DNA of 64,000 nt from Cyrtodaria siliqua (Eukaryota > Mollusca > Bivalvia > Adapedonta > Hiatellidae): positions 186,001 through 250,000 of the forward strand of contig JAWPHD010001234.1 of the NCBI GenBank assembly GCA_037043455.1. Reading direction: 5' to 3'. The notes beneath the pieces were generated by a model. That model ran no database searches. It was given only the letters and a program-made list of their open reading frames with translations, and was not told where the DNA came from. This document shows positions 10,700 through 21,030 of this stretch, in pieces. Made by a program: the position numbers and the translations under genes. Positions within the stretch are counted from its first letter, which is position 1. Each line of letters begins with the position of its first letter.

Positions 10700-12527
10700 A
10701 ACAAGAGATCAATGACCTTGAAGCTCTACTGATTGATTGTGATTTCAGGAAGTAGTGACTACAAACTTGATTTTTTGAGCCGTGGCGGCCAACTTGTATT
10801 TCCGGCCGACCTGAAATTTTGCTAGGATCATTTAGACATCAAGAGCAACATTCCTGTGAAGTTTCATGAAAATCCGCCAAGTAGTTTCAGAGGAGTAGTC
10901 GCTACAAGTTTTTACTATATAACTCTAGGTAAACAAAGATGGCCGCTGGCAGCCACGTTTAACGTCGAATCAAAACGATTTTCGACAAGGACCAACATCA
11001 TGTCATGCTGATTATATAACTCTATGTAATCAAAGATGGCCACTGGCAGCCATGTTTAACGTCGAATCAAAATAATGTTCAACTCGGATAACCATCATGT
11101 CATGCTGATCATTTTAGAAAAAGTCCCATATCAATATCTCTTAAACTTTTCAAGAAGTCGTCGCTACAATCTTATTTTTTTTAAATCTATTTTTAGCCGT
11201 GGCGGCCATCTTGATTTTCCGGCCGACCTGAAATTTTGCTAGGATCAATTAGACATCAAGAGCAACATTCCTGTGAAGTTTCATGAAAATCCGTCAATTA
11301 GTTTCAGAAGAGTAGTCGCTACAAATTTTCATTATATAACTCTATGTAAACAAAGATGGCCGCTGACAGCCATGTTTAACATTGAATCAAAATAATGTTC
11401 AACTCAGATAACCATCATGTCATGCTGATCATTTTAGAACCATATCAATATCTCTTATAGTTTTCAAGAAGTAGTCGCTACAAAACTTATTTTTTAAAAA
11501 TCTATTTTTAGCCATGGCAGCCATCCTGAATTTCCGGCCGACCTGAAATTTTGCTAAGATCAATTAGTCATCAAGAGCAACATTCGTGTGAAGTTTCATG
11601 AAAATCCGTCAAGTAGTTTCAGAGGAGTAGTCGCTACAAGTTTTTACAACTCTATGTAAACAAAGATGGCCACTGGCAGCCATGTTTAACGTCGAATAAA
11701 AATAATGTTTGACTCGAATAACCGCCATGTCATGCTGATCATTTTAGAAAAAGTCCCATATCAATATCACTTATAGTTTTCAAGAAGTGGTCGCTACAAA
11801 CTTATTTTTTAAAATCTATTTTTAGCTGTGGCGGCCATCTTGAATTTCTGCCGATGTGAAATTTTGCTAGGATCAATTAGACATCAAGAGCAACATTCCT
11901 GTGAAGTTTCATGAAAATCCGTCAAGTAGTTTCAGAGGAGTAGTCGCTACAAGTTTTCATTATATAACTCTAACAAAGATGGCCGCTGACAGCCATGTTT
12001 AACATCGAATCAAAACAATTTTTGACAAGGACCAACATCATGTCATGCTGATCATTTTAGAAAAAGTGACATATCAATATCACTTATAAGTGACATATCA
12101 ATATCACTTATAAGTGACATATCAATATCACTTATAGTTTTCAAGAAGTAGTCGCTACAAACTTGTATTTTGAAAATCTATTTTTAGCCATGACGTCGAA
12201 TCAAAACGATTTTCGACAAGGACCAACATCATGTCATGCTGATCATTTTAGAAAAAGTCCCATATCAATATCCCTTAGAGTTTTCAAGAAGTAGTCGCTA
12301 CAAACTTGTTTCTTAAAAACCTATTTTTAGAATTGGCGGCCATCTTGGATTTCACATCAACATGAATTTTTGCTAGGATCAACTAGACTTCATGGGCAAC
12401 ATTTCTGTAAAGTTTCATGAATATCCATCCAGTAGTTTCAGAGGAGTAGTCGCTACAAATAAAAGTTTACGGACGGACAGAAGGACGCCGCACCACGGCA
12501 TAAGCTCTGATCAGTAGAGCTAAAAAT
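10700..12527 (+). mobile_element. Pearl/Helentron-like element, copy 2 (complete)
   Basis: The 5' end 'aacaagagatcaatgacc' is followed by agctctactgat (10722-10733), the exact reverse complement of the 3' atcagtagagct (12510-12521). The core has about five tandem units of roughly 320 bp related to copy 1. A local triplication of a 24-bp piece (aagtgacatatcaatatcac, 12064-12136) lies inside. The GGAC microsatellite is short and the terminal hairpin has lost its loop (agctctgatcagtagagct). No coding capacity. Confidence 0.75.
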
Positions 12528-12718
12528 GTATTTAAAAAATGGGGGTCGGGGAAACATGAGAAGAAATATTTCAATCCCCTGTCTGATTCTAAAATAACAG
12601 GTAAACACTTGTTTGACACTTTCTCAGAGACCTATATTAATAATGTTTTTTTAAATAAAGACCATAATTATTAAAAAAATATACACTGCACTCCTGGATA
12701 ACAATTAGCTCCATTTAT

Positions 12719-12808
12719 CTACACATCTAAGTCCCGGTAAGCGGCCTCAAACCCTCTCAAAATTGTCCTCATTGTTCGTTCAACATCATCTTCTGGAACC
12801 TCAAACCG
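12719..12808 (-). other. Exon-like open segment, copy 1
   Basis: The minus strand reads RFEVPEDDVERTMR and continues ILRGFEAAYRDLDV before a stop. The composition is acidic and protein-like. A possible acceptor AAG precedes it and a GT follows 'ggacttagat'. A frame-damaged second copy lies about 290 bp upstream on the same strand (13010-13100). I do not recognise the family. It may be a real exon, a decayed duplicate exon, or an old transposon fragment. Confidence 0.25.
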
Positions 12809-13009
12809 ACTTAATTATTGCTGTCCTGTAGATGCAAACATGTATGAAGTTTAAAAGCTTTACGGCTCGAGGTGTCCTGAGTAAAACTTAAATTTAAAAC
12901 AGACGTATGGGACAGTCGGAAAATGGTAATTAACACTATATGACTGATCCACTTCCGTGTTAACGCAAATATATACACCATTGAAAAACATAGCACTATA
13001 TGTATACAT

Positions 13010-13100
13010 CTAAACCTCTGTAGGATGACTCGAACCCTCTTAAAACTGTTCTCATTTTCATTTGACTTCATCTGTTGGCACCTAAACCGTTCCCGAAGAA
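13010..13100 (-). pseudogene. Frame-damaged duplicate of the 12.7-kb exon-like segment
   Basis: Aligns base by base with 12719-12808 (shared 'aagagggttcgag' / 'gagagggtttgag' and 'tttagatgt'). It has a one-base deletion after CGGTTT and in-frame stops, so if the first copy is coding this one is not. The 109-aa minus-strand ORF over it is in a different frame. Confidence 0.3.
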
Positions 13101-13245
13101 CATTGATCTGAAAAGATAGTATATTTATAAATAAATTCATGTCTCCAAAAAAGACAAAATAAATTTATAAATGTATAAAAAAAATCCATTTTAAATATAA
13201 TAGTTTTTAATACTTCTCAAAATGTAAAACCTATATTATATTAAA

Positions 13246-13450
13246 AGGGCCTCATTGAAATCTTAGTCGTGTGGGTTCAATCCCTGGCTGGATTATATCA
13301 AACACTTCATTGTACTAGTAGTCCCAAGCATATAAAGTCGTAATTCTAGGACTGGTCAGTCCGGTGTCTGTATCATGTTATTTGTCTACAGCACGGTATT
13401 CCAGTATGGCACCACTATAAAATTGAGCATAGAACTCATTTCGGAAAAAA
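13246..13450 (+). mobile_element. SINE family F, 5'-truncated
   Basis: Begins inside the tRNA-like head with the B box gtgggttcaatccctgg, then follows the body of the SINE at 20281-20560 ('cacttcattg', 'ggactggtc', 'tatcatgt', 'ggcaccactataaa'). Confidence 0.65.
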
Positions 13451-13559
13451 AAACGGTGTGATAAAACATAAAGATTGTTAAATCGTTGGGTGTGGGATGG
13501 GGTGGTGGAGGTGACATGTGCACCAAATAACAGCATGTGGGGGGATGGGGTGTAAAAGC

Positions 13560-14515
13560 TATTTAGGAGGAGTAGCGGCGACAATATTATATTTAAAGTA
13601 AAAAATTCAAAGGGCCATTAAAAATCAGTGAACCGGAACGAAAGCACGACATCATACCGATAATTCTGTAAAGTTTTGTCAATATCCAACAAGCCATTTA
13701 GGAGTAGTGGCGACAACAAATTTAAAGTAAAAAACTCAAAGGGACATAACTCCGTCAAAAATCAGCGAACCAGACCGAAAGCGTGACATCATACTTCCTG
13801 CAAAGTTTCGGCAAAATGCATCAAGCCGTTTAGGAGGAATAGCGGTGCCAACAAATTTAAAGTGAACAATGCAAAGGGCCATAACTCTGTCAAAAATCAG
13901 CAAACCGGAACGACAGCGCGATATGCATTTAACTTTAAAAAATGCAAAGGGATATAACTCCGTCAAAAATCAGTGAATCAAACTGAAAGCAAGACATGCA
14001 CAACAAGACATCATACCGATGCTTCCTTCAAAGTTTTGTCAAAATCCATCAAGCCGTTTAGGAGTGTGTGTGTGTGGGGTGGGGGTGTGTGGACCATTTC
14101 AGACCATTAAACGACTTGCATGCTGTCGCACACTTCAAATGCTTGATACAGTTAACCCTATAGATATTCTTCCCATTTATAACATTTATATATAGCTGTA
14201 AATGGAGAGTGGCTCTGGAGTGTTCATTTCATGTTGATGCAATATAACCTTTTTATGTGGTGCGCCATAAACCTCAATTTTAACTTCCAGTGTAAAACTT
14301 CTGCGAGAAAAATACCTTTGATCTGAAGGCATACCTGTCATAGGATCTAAGGTTGAGGATGTATTCTGTTGAATCTGTTGGACACCTTTATCATCGCCTT
14401 CCGAGCGACCCGACCATTGACAACTTGCACTCATGTCAACATCTCCTGAAAACTCCAAGCATAACAATTGCTGAAATATTATACCACTTCAATTTCTAAA
14501 TAAAGAATTGAATTG
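13560..14515. repeat. Tandem segmental duplication, copy 1
   Basis: Units of about 130 bp with 'ataactccgtcaaaaatcag', 'ccgaaagc' and 'caagccgtttaggag', then a unique tail (14140-14515). The whole block recurs at 14760-15858, offset about 1.34-1.40 kb, with high identity in the tail ('aaataaagaattgaattgt' ends both copies). Confidence 0.75.
14335..14470 (-). other. Candidate exon in duplicated block, copy 1
   Basis: On the minus strand two possible acceptors (ATATTTCAG before 14470, GTTTTCAG before 14445) lead into an open frame reading DVDMSASCQWSGRSEGDD and QQNTSSTLDPMTG, with GTATGC after ATGACAG as donor. The Ser/Gln/Asp-rich sequence would suit a disordered linker, and the strand agrees with the PTPN4-like gene. 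The splice phase does not match exon 36497-36754 directly, so another exon would be needed between them. Confidence 0.3.
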
Positions 14516-14759
14516 TACATGTACATGTGCTGTTATACGCCACATAACAGCACATGTGGCTTTTAAAGGACTTATTAATAAATATACAGACATAAATATG
14601 CTGATTGGTTGTCGATGAAAAATGTTTGACTCCTTAAAAGTATACCCATTATAACCTGTCGCAATGCAGTCACCTGACGTCAAACTGACAAAAATGTTCA
14701 GTCAATCGTCATATTTTGTGTATGTAAAACTTTTTAAAACTAGAGTTTGTTTTTGAGAA

Positions 14760-15858
14760 AAACTGATGTCTCATACCACTGCAAAGTTTCGTCAAAATGC
14801 ATCAAGCCATTTAGGAAGAGTAGCGGCGACAACAAATTTAAAAGTAAAAAAGATTGGTCATAAATCTGTCAAAAATCAGCTATCCGGAATGAAAGTGCAA
14901 TACGCACAACTAGACATAATACTAATGCTTCCTGCAAAGTTTCTCCACAAGTCCCAACAAGCTATTTAGGAGGAGTAGCGGCGACAATATTATATTTAAA
15001 GTAAATAATTCAAAGGGCCGTAACTCCATCAAAAATCAGTGAACCGGAACGAAAGCACGATCATACCGATACTTCTGTAAAGTTTTGTCAATATCCAACA
15101 AGCCATTTAGGAGTAGCGGCGACAACAAATTTAATGTAAAAAGTTCAAAGGGACATAACTCCGCCAAAAATCAGCAACCAGACCGAAAGCGCGACATGCA
15201 TAAGATATCACACCGATGCTTCTGCAAAGTTTTGTTAATATCCAACAAGGCGTTTAGGAGTAGCGGCGACAACAAATTTAACTTAAAAAAATTCAAAGGG
15301 ACATAACTCCGTCAAAAATCAGCGAATCAAACCGAAAGCATGACATGCACAACAAGACATCACACCGATGCTTCGGTCCTGCAAAGTTTTGTCAAAATCC
15401 ATCAAGCCGTTTAGGAGTGGGTGTGGGTGTGTGTGGGGGATGGACCATTAAACGACTCGCAGGCTGTCGCACACTTCAAATGCTTGAAACAGTTAACCCT
15501 ATAGATATTCTTCCCATTTATAGATGTTTTTATACAGCTGTAAATGGAGAGTGGCTCTGGAATGTTCATTTCATGTTGATGCAATATAACCTTTTTATGT
15601 GGTGCGCCATAAACCTCAATTTTAACTTCCAGTGTGAAACTTCTGCGAGAAAAATATCTTTGATCTGAAGGCATACCTGGCATAGGATCTAAGGTTGAGG
15701 ATGTATTCTGTTGAATGGTGAACACCATCATCGCCTTCAGAGCGACCTGACCATTGACAACTGACAACTTGCGCTCATGTCCAACATCTCCTGAAACTCC
15801 AAGCATAACAATTGCTGAAATATTATACCACTTCAATTTCTAAATAAAGAATTGAATT
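14760..15858. repeat. Tandem segmental duplication, copy 2
   Basis: Second copy of the 13560-14515 block with extra 130-bp core units (four here). It ends at the same 'aaataaagaattgaattgt' boundary. The 141-aa minus-strand ORF 15411-15836 is the counterpart of the 93-aa ORF in copy 1. Confidence 0.75.
15677..15790 (-). other. Candidate exon in duplicated block, copy 2
   Basis: Counterpart of the exon-like segment at 14335-14470, with the acceptor GTTTCAG and donor GTATGCC conserved. Its first half is frame-shifted relative to copy 1 by small insertions, but QQNTSSTLDPMPG is kept. Only one of the pair is likely functional, if either is. Confidence 0.25.
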
Positions 15859-16335
15859 GTTGTTTTAAAAGACTCCTTAACCTGTAAACATAGATTCAAC
15901 CATGTGCTTAAATCCACTGCAGTCCCCTTTAACAAATTGATTATGGAGGAAGAAAATGCATTTTTAAAATACTCCTTGACAGCGTCGCCTGTGTTTTTCT
16001 GAATTGATAGACCTCAATTTGTACCATGACAGGCATAATCAATAACTTGCAAGCTTCATTCAGGTAATGCAAGTACAATGTTTATCTTCAAAACAGTAAG
16101 TTGTGCACAAGTAACATATTAATACCTTCACCAATCTCTACCTTCACCAATCTCGTTTGCAAAACTGGCAATGTTACAACGAAAATAACACACTCTCCTC
16201 TTATTTGCAGTTTAATTTAGATGTTTTAAAAATATCATGCTTCTTTGCTTATAGTTGTGAATACACTTCAAATTAATTGGTCCACATTATGAAAAAGCTC
16301 TACCCTGAACGTATTTAAATAGGGCCTACCTCTGA
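15859..16335. other. Non-coding stretch
   Basis: No clear features apart from a small direct repeat of 'accttcaccaatctc' near 16124-16154. Confidence 0.35.
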
Positions 16336-16500
16336 TTAAAAAAACCCACACAACATCCGTAATTCTTGGTACTGCCAGGACCCTGGTACGGCTCTCACAC
16401 TTTCCTGGGTGAGCCATCTGTGTAATCGTTTGATGGCTTCCAAGGGTTCTTGTGTCACGAAAGAAAATGTGCTAATCACAGTACTGTTTGTAAATATTAA
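16336..16500 (-). other. Weak exon-like ORF segment
   Basis: The minus-strand frame reads LEAIKRLHRWLTQESVRAV then PGSWQYQELRMLCGFF before a stop. Residue composition is protein-like but the family is not recognised and splice sites are not convincing. An overlapping plus-strand ORF (16409-16645) is the weaker reading. Confidence 0.2.
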
Positions 16501-16539
16501 AGATGAAAGGTCAAAATTCAAACAATTCAGGAACGGCGG

Positions 16540-16810
16540 GCATAATTTGCAGCGCATGCGCAGATCTGTGATGCACTTCCATAATCTCGCAATTCTTACG
16601 AACGTATCACGCAAATATTTTAAAATGATCAACATATGTCAATAAAAATGCTGTCTTTATAATGGTTTCTTCCTTTTTTGTTATCAGAACGTATACGCTA
16701 ATAACTGAAATGATTATCGAAACAAAATGTATTTTCTCTCAAATTAAACATTTATTCAATTTCCCATCAAGCAACACTGGAGCGATGACTTCCGGAAGTA
16801 AACTCGTCAA
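16540..16810. promoter_or_regulatory. Promoter-like motif cluster (NRF-1 and ETS sites)
   Basis: GCGCATGCGC at 16552-16561 is a perfect NRF-1-type palindrome, and ACTTCCGGAAGT at 16788-16799 is a palindromic ETS site. Both are typical of animal CpG-type promoters and sit in locally unique, less AT-rich sequence. No transcript start or adjacent first exon could be defined. Confidence 0.25.
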
Positions 16811-17289
16811 AATCAATTTTGTCAACATACAAGGAAAAAACGAAAACATGTACCTGTAAAATATTGTGTAATTCAATAACTTTTCTACTGTTTATCTACA
16901 GTCACATATGTAAAATACACTAAAAATTGTTTTAAAACACAAGGTTTTGCTTTTTCAAGCGTTTACTGAGCAAACAGATTAAATAAAACAACCAGGAAGT
17001 GCTTGTTGTTTGAAAGTCGGCCATTTGCATTCGTCTGTCATCAGATTCACGCTATCGTGAAACTTGCAATTTTTTTTATTAATTTATTTTATATTAACTT
17101 TTTTTTTGTCAGAAACATCCAAATTTACACTGATGCATTATAATTTCGCATCTGATTTGCCTGGGGAAAAAAAAATAGTAAAAAAATAAAATATTTCCCC
17201 CCAATAGTTGTTATACGAGTTTGGGAGTTAGCCAAGGCAATGTCTTAATACCATATTATTTTTCGTTTAAACATTTTTGAATATGTTTT

Positions 17290-18300
17290 TTTTTAATATA
17301 CCCCCTGAAGCAAATCTCATAAAACTTTATGGGTGCACTGCCTGTGATGAGAGGATGATCCCTATTGATTTTGAGGTCAGTAGGTCAAAGGTCAAGGTCA
17401 CCGTGACCTGATAATGAAAAATGTTGCCTGCTCCATAACTCCTCATCCCCTTAGGCAAATCTCATGAAACTACATAGGTGAACTGCCTGTGGTGACAGAA
17501 TGACCCCTATTGATATTGAGGTCAGTAGGTCAAGGTCACTGGGAGCCAATAATGAAAACTTTGTCTGCATTATAACTCCTCTCCCCCTGAGGCAAATCTC
17601 ATGAAATTTCATAGTTGAACTGCTTGTGTTGAGAGGATGACACCTATTGGTTTTGAGGTCAGTAGGTCAAGGTCACCAGGAACCGATAATGAAAAACCTT
17701 GTCAGCACCTTAAAGGGGTTGATGCACTATTTTCAAACACAGTTTATTTTAAAGGGCTCTGAAAAACATGAAAAAAGCTGAAGAATTATCAAAATGCCAT
17801 GAAAAGTAAAGGAGATATGACCTATTGAAAATGTGCAAAGAAACATAAATGGAGGCGACCATCTTTGAACGATGACGTCATCGTGCCTCTTTGCCATATA
17901 TGGCATATTGATAAAATGTCTTTTAAAGCAAAGAAAATCACTGCAAATGAAAAATAATTTTACATCAGTATATTTATTTCTAATCAATTTGCAGTGGTTT
18001 TCTTTGCTTTAAAATACATTTTGTCAATATGCCATATATGGTAAAACGGCACGATGACGTCATCGTTCAAAGATGGCCACCTCCATTTATGTTCTTTGCA
18101 AATTTTCAATAGGTCACATCTCATTTATTTTTCATGACATTTTGAAAATTCTTTCAGCTTTTTCCAAGTTTCTCAAAGTCCTTTTAAATAAATCCTGTTC
18201 GAAAATAGTGCATCAACCCCTTTAACTCCTCTCCCCTTGAGGCATATCTCATGAAACTTTATAGGTGCACTGCCTGTGATGAGAGGATGACCCTACTGGC
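17290..18300 (+). repeat. About 175-bp satellite, four units, split by a foldback element
   Basis: Units contain 'gaggcaaatctcatgaaac', 'aactgcctgtg', 'gaggatgac' and 'gaggtcagtaggtcaaggtc'. Three lie left of the insertion at 17714 and one resumes at 18226. The first unit carries a perfect DR1 nuclear-receptor motif AGGTCAAAGGTCA (17382-17394). Confidence 0.7.
17714..18221. mobile_element. Palindromic TTAA-flanked foldback element
   Basis: Two arms of about 240 bp are near reverse complements around a loop of about 30 bp near 17955-17985. The ends are AGGGGTTGATGCACTATTTT and AAAATAGTGCATCAACCCCT. TTAA flanks both sides (17710-17713, 18222-18225), and the host satellite reads through cleanly if the element is removed. 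Each arm carries the CRE octamer TGACGTCA (17873-17880, 18055-18062). A piggyBac-like mechanism is inferred from TTAA. The 84-aa ORF inside is incidental. Confidence 0.8.
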
Positions 18301-18970
18301 ATCTGCCCTAGGGTTTATCCCCACCCGTGGGGTCACATGTTCCTGTGCCATAACTTGGAAACGTTTGAGATCCCAACCCTAAACCCATCTATACACTTAC
18401 TGGGCCAGAATACTTTAATGTGAGTGTGGGAATTTGTTGATCTTACTCTTATATGAAATTATAAGCTTGTTTGACATTTTTTTTATAATCTTTTCGAAGA
18501 TTATATTAGGCGAGTGATTCAGAGGCATTAATTTAGCCCTCTTGTTTACATAAAATTTAACAAGTTGATTGCCAAACATCTGCATTGAAACTGATCAAAG
18601 AAATATTCATTTTGTTAAAACATAACTTGCTCGCTTGAGTGACCTTGCTATAATGAGATTATCATTTTACAATGAATTCTGAGTCCATCATCCAATGGTT
18701 TGAGGTAGGTAATTTTGTACCAGAAATTTATACACAGAATTAAATTGACATTGGAATGCATACAGTTTGATAGCTAATAAATTATGGTCCAAATTCACCA
18801 CCTTTTAAAACACCTACAGGATCAATAAACATTTTTTATCAAGGTTGTATTTATGTGTAGCACTGTGACAGTCTATGTCCAAGATAAAAGAGGACTCCCC
18901 AATTACCCCTTCATCTTTTAGAAATTTTCAATATCACTTTAAAAAGACAAACTGACAAAAGTTTAAAAAA
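18301..18970. other. Non-coding stretch
   Basis: No coding or tandem structure recognised. Contains the local inverted motif 'aatcttttcgaagatt' near 18488. Confidence 0.4.
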
Positions 18971-18974
18971 ATAA

Positions 18975-19385
18975 ACTAAAAGATGCAGCTTTCTTAAAGC
19001 TGCGTAAAACCTACGTATTTTGTTTTTACATCTTATTATCATTAACAATTAAAGATACAGCTTTTCCGAAGCATTTACAAAAAAACGCAGCTCTTGTAAT
19101 TATCCTTTTTTTGCAAATAAAATAAAAGACGTAGCTATCAAACGCCTTTCTTAAAAAATACGCAGCCTTAAATATAAATACGCAGCTTTTGTACACCTTT
19201 CTTACAAAATATTCAGCTTTGGACATAATTACGCAGCTAAAGTGTAAAATACGCAGCTTTGCGCAGCCTGCTTCTAAAATAACGCAGTTAATCACAAAAA
19301 ACGCAGCTTTAGGATGGATTGCTGCGTAATAGCTACGTTTTAGCTACGTATTTTTCAAAGCTGCGTAAACATTTGACAAGGGTCA
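18975..19385. repeat. Second TACGCAG-rich self-complementary cluster
   Basis: Repeats of 'acgcagctt', 'aagctgcgt' and 'agctacgt' on both strands, ending 'gctgcgtaaacatttgacaa' plus ggg. The 9.1-kb cluster starts after 'ccccttgtcaaa', so 'tgacaaggg' may be a shared terminal motif. The 89-aa minus ORF over it is repeat-derived. Confidence 0.6.
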
Positions 19386-19552
19386 TGTCGGCAATGTCAA
19401 GGTCATACTAAGACTACAAAGTTCAAAGTTTGATATCTTTGTGCCTCCGTCATATCGTCAAAACCAATGTGCGGATTTTAAATAATTTTTGCATAAATTT
19501 ATTATCAAATCAAAACATCAGTCAAACATAACTCCCAGGTTCCTGTCAACAA

Positions 19553-19589
19553 GGGGTAGGGGGATGGGGTGGGGGGGCGGGAGGGGGGC
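19553..19589 (+). other. G-quadruplex-forming tract
   Basis: At least six runs of three or more G separated by one or two bases within 37 bp (ggggtagggggatggggt and onward). This fits the canonical G4 pattern on the plus strand. Confidence 0.6.
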
Positions 19590-20280
19590 TTTCGGCAGAA
19601 ATTTTGACATTTTTCATTATTCCATTATAAAACGTTATGTACTGGACAACCTTTATAAGTTGCAAAATGGTCGGCAACAACTGTATGTAAGTAATCATTC
19701 TAACATTTAATTATTTGCAATATGACTTCGCGATTTTGTACATACTTCTGTTTTGTATCACCCAAATAGACATACTTGATATCTGCGATCTTGATCACTG
19801 ATTCCTAATATACCACCCACAATGTTTAAAGAACAGTTTATAAATATATCAACTTTTGCACTAGGTGGTAATTTGCCTGCTTAACTCACAAATAGATTTC
19901 TAGTGTCAATTTTGACAAATTAACAATATAAGTTATTAGAAGTTCTTTAATTATTTCCTATGATTGATGACCCGATATCAATCATACTGACCAACTGATA
20001 TTATAAGAGTTTAATTTGCTAACTTCTTTACCAGTAATTGAATTTATTTTAATAAACTTACTTGACAGTTTTGTTTTGAACTCTTTTAATTTTCCAAGGT
20101 TTTGCAAATTAATATAGACATGTCAAAAAAATTAAATCAGAAAAAAGGTAAATTTAAAGCATTCCAAAAATTTAGTTTAAAGATCAACAAGATAATATTC
20201 AGCATGTCCATGAGTATAGATAGAAATGGACGAACAAGCTTGAACTAGACTATGTCTAAAGGGACTTACTCTAGCTCACT

Positions 20281-20560
20281 CTGGAATGGCCTAGTGGTAG
20301 TGTGTACACGTACCTCGCATGAGGGAGGTTGTGGGTTCAATCCCCAGCCGGATCATACCAAAAACTTCATAAAAACAGTTGTAGTTGACGTTCAGCATAT
20401 AAATGGTAGTTCTGGGACTGATCGACCCTGTGTGGGGTATCATGTCAAGTGTACAGTGTGGTATCATGTCACGTGTACAGTGTGGTATTTCAGTTTGGCA
20501 GCACCATAAAGTTGATACCACTTTCAAGTCAAATTTAAAACATTTCTTTAAACAAGGTTT
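20281..20560 (+). mobile_element. SINE family F (tRNA-derived)
   Basis: The head carries an A box (tggcctagtggtagtgtgt) and a B box (gtgggttcaatccccag) with a CGC-like anticodon loop. The body matches the truncated copy at 13246-13450. A short duplication of 'gtatcatgtcaagtgtacag' lies at about 20437-20480. ORFs on both strands here are not genes. Confidence 0.7.
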
Positions 20561-20639
20561 CAATGTAATTTTATAGCAGTTCTAAATAATTATTTTGTTG
20601 CCATCTTTATATGACTCGAATCTTGTGGAGTCAGTGGCA

Positions 20640-21030
20640 TAGTGTTTGGACTGTCCGTCAGTCCATACAGACTGGAGGATCACGGTCCGTCCGTCCATAC
20701 AGACTGGAGGATCATGTTTTAAACCCACGCTTCTTCCATGGGAAGGGTTCGTTAACTGAATGATCTCTTTTGTTCTAAACCCATGGCTTCGAATCCATGG
20801 GAAGGGGTCGTTAACTGGTTGATCCCCTGTACTAAACCCACGGCTCCTTCCATGGAAAGGGGTTGTTAACTGGATGATCCCCTGTTCTGAACTCATTGCT
20901 CCTTCCATGGGATCTCTCATCTTCTAATCCCACTACTCTGAATCCATGGGAAGGGGCCATTGACTGGATAATCCCTAGGCCTGTACTGAACCCAACGCTC
21001 CTTCCATTGAAAAATCCTTTACTAAAACTC
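20640..21030. repeat. Diverged tandem repeats (about 45 bp x2, then 60-66 bp x5)
   Basis: Two copies of 'gtccatacagactggaggat' open the block. Then come five diverged units built on 'cttccatgggaaggg', 'gttaactggatgatcccctg' and 'taaacccacggc'. Short ORFs on both strands are products of the repeats. Confidence 0.65.
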
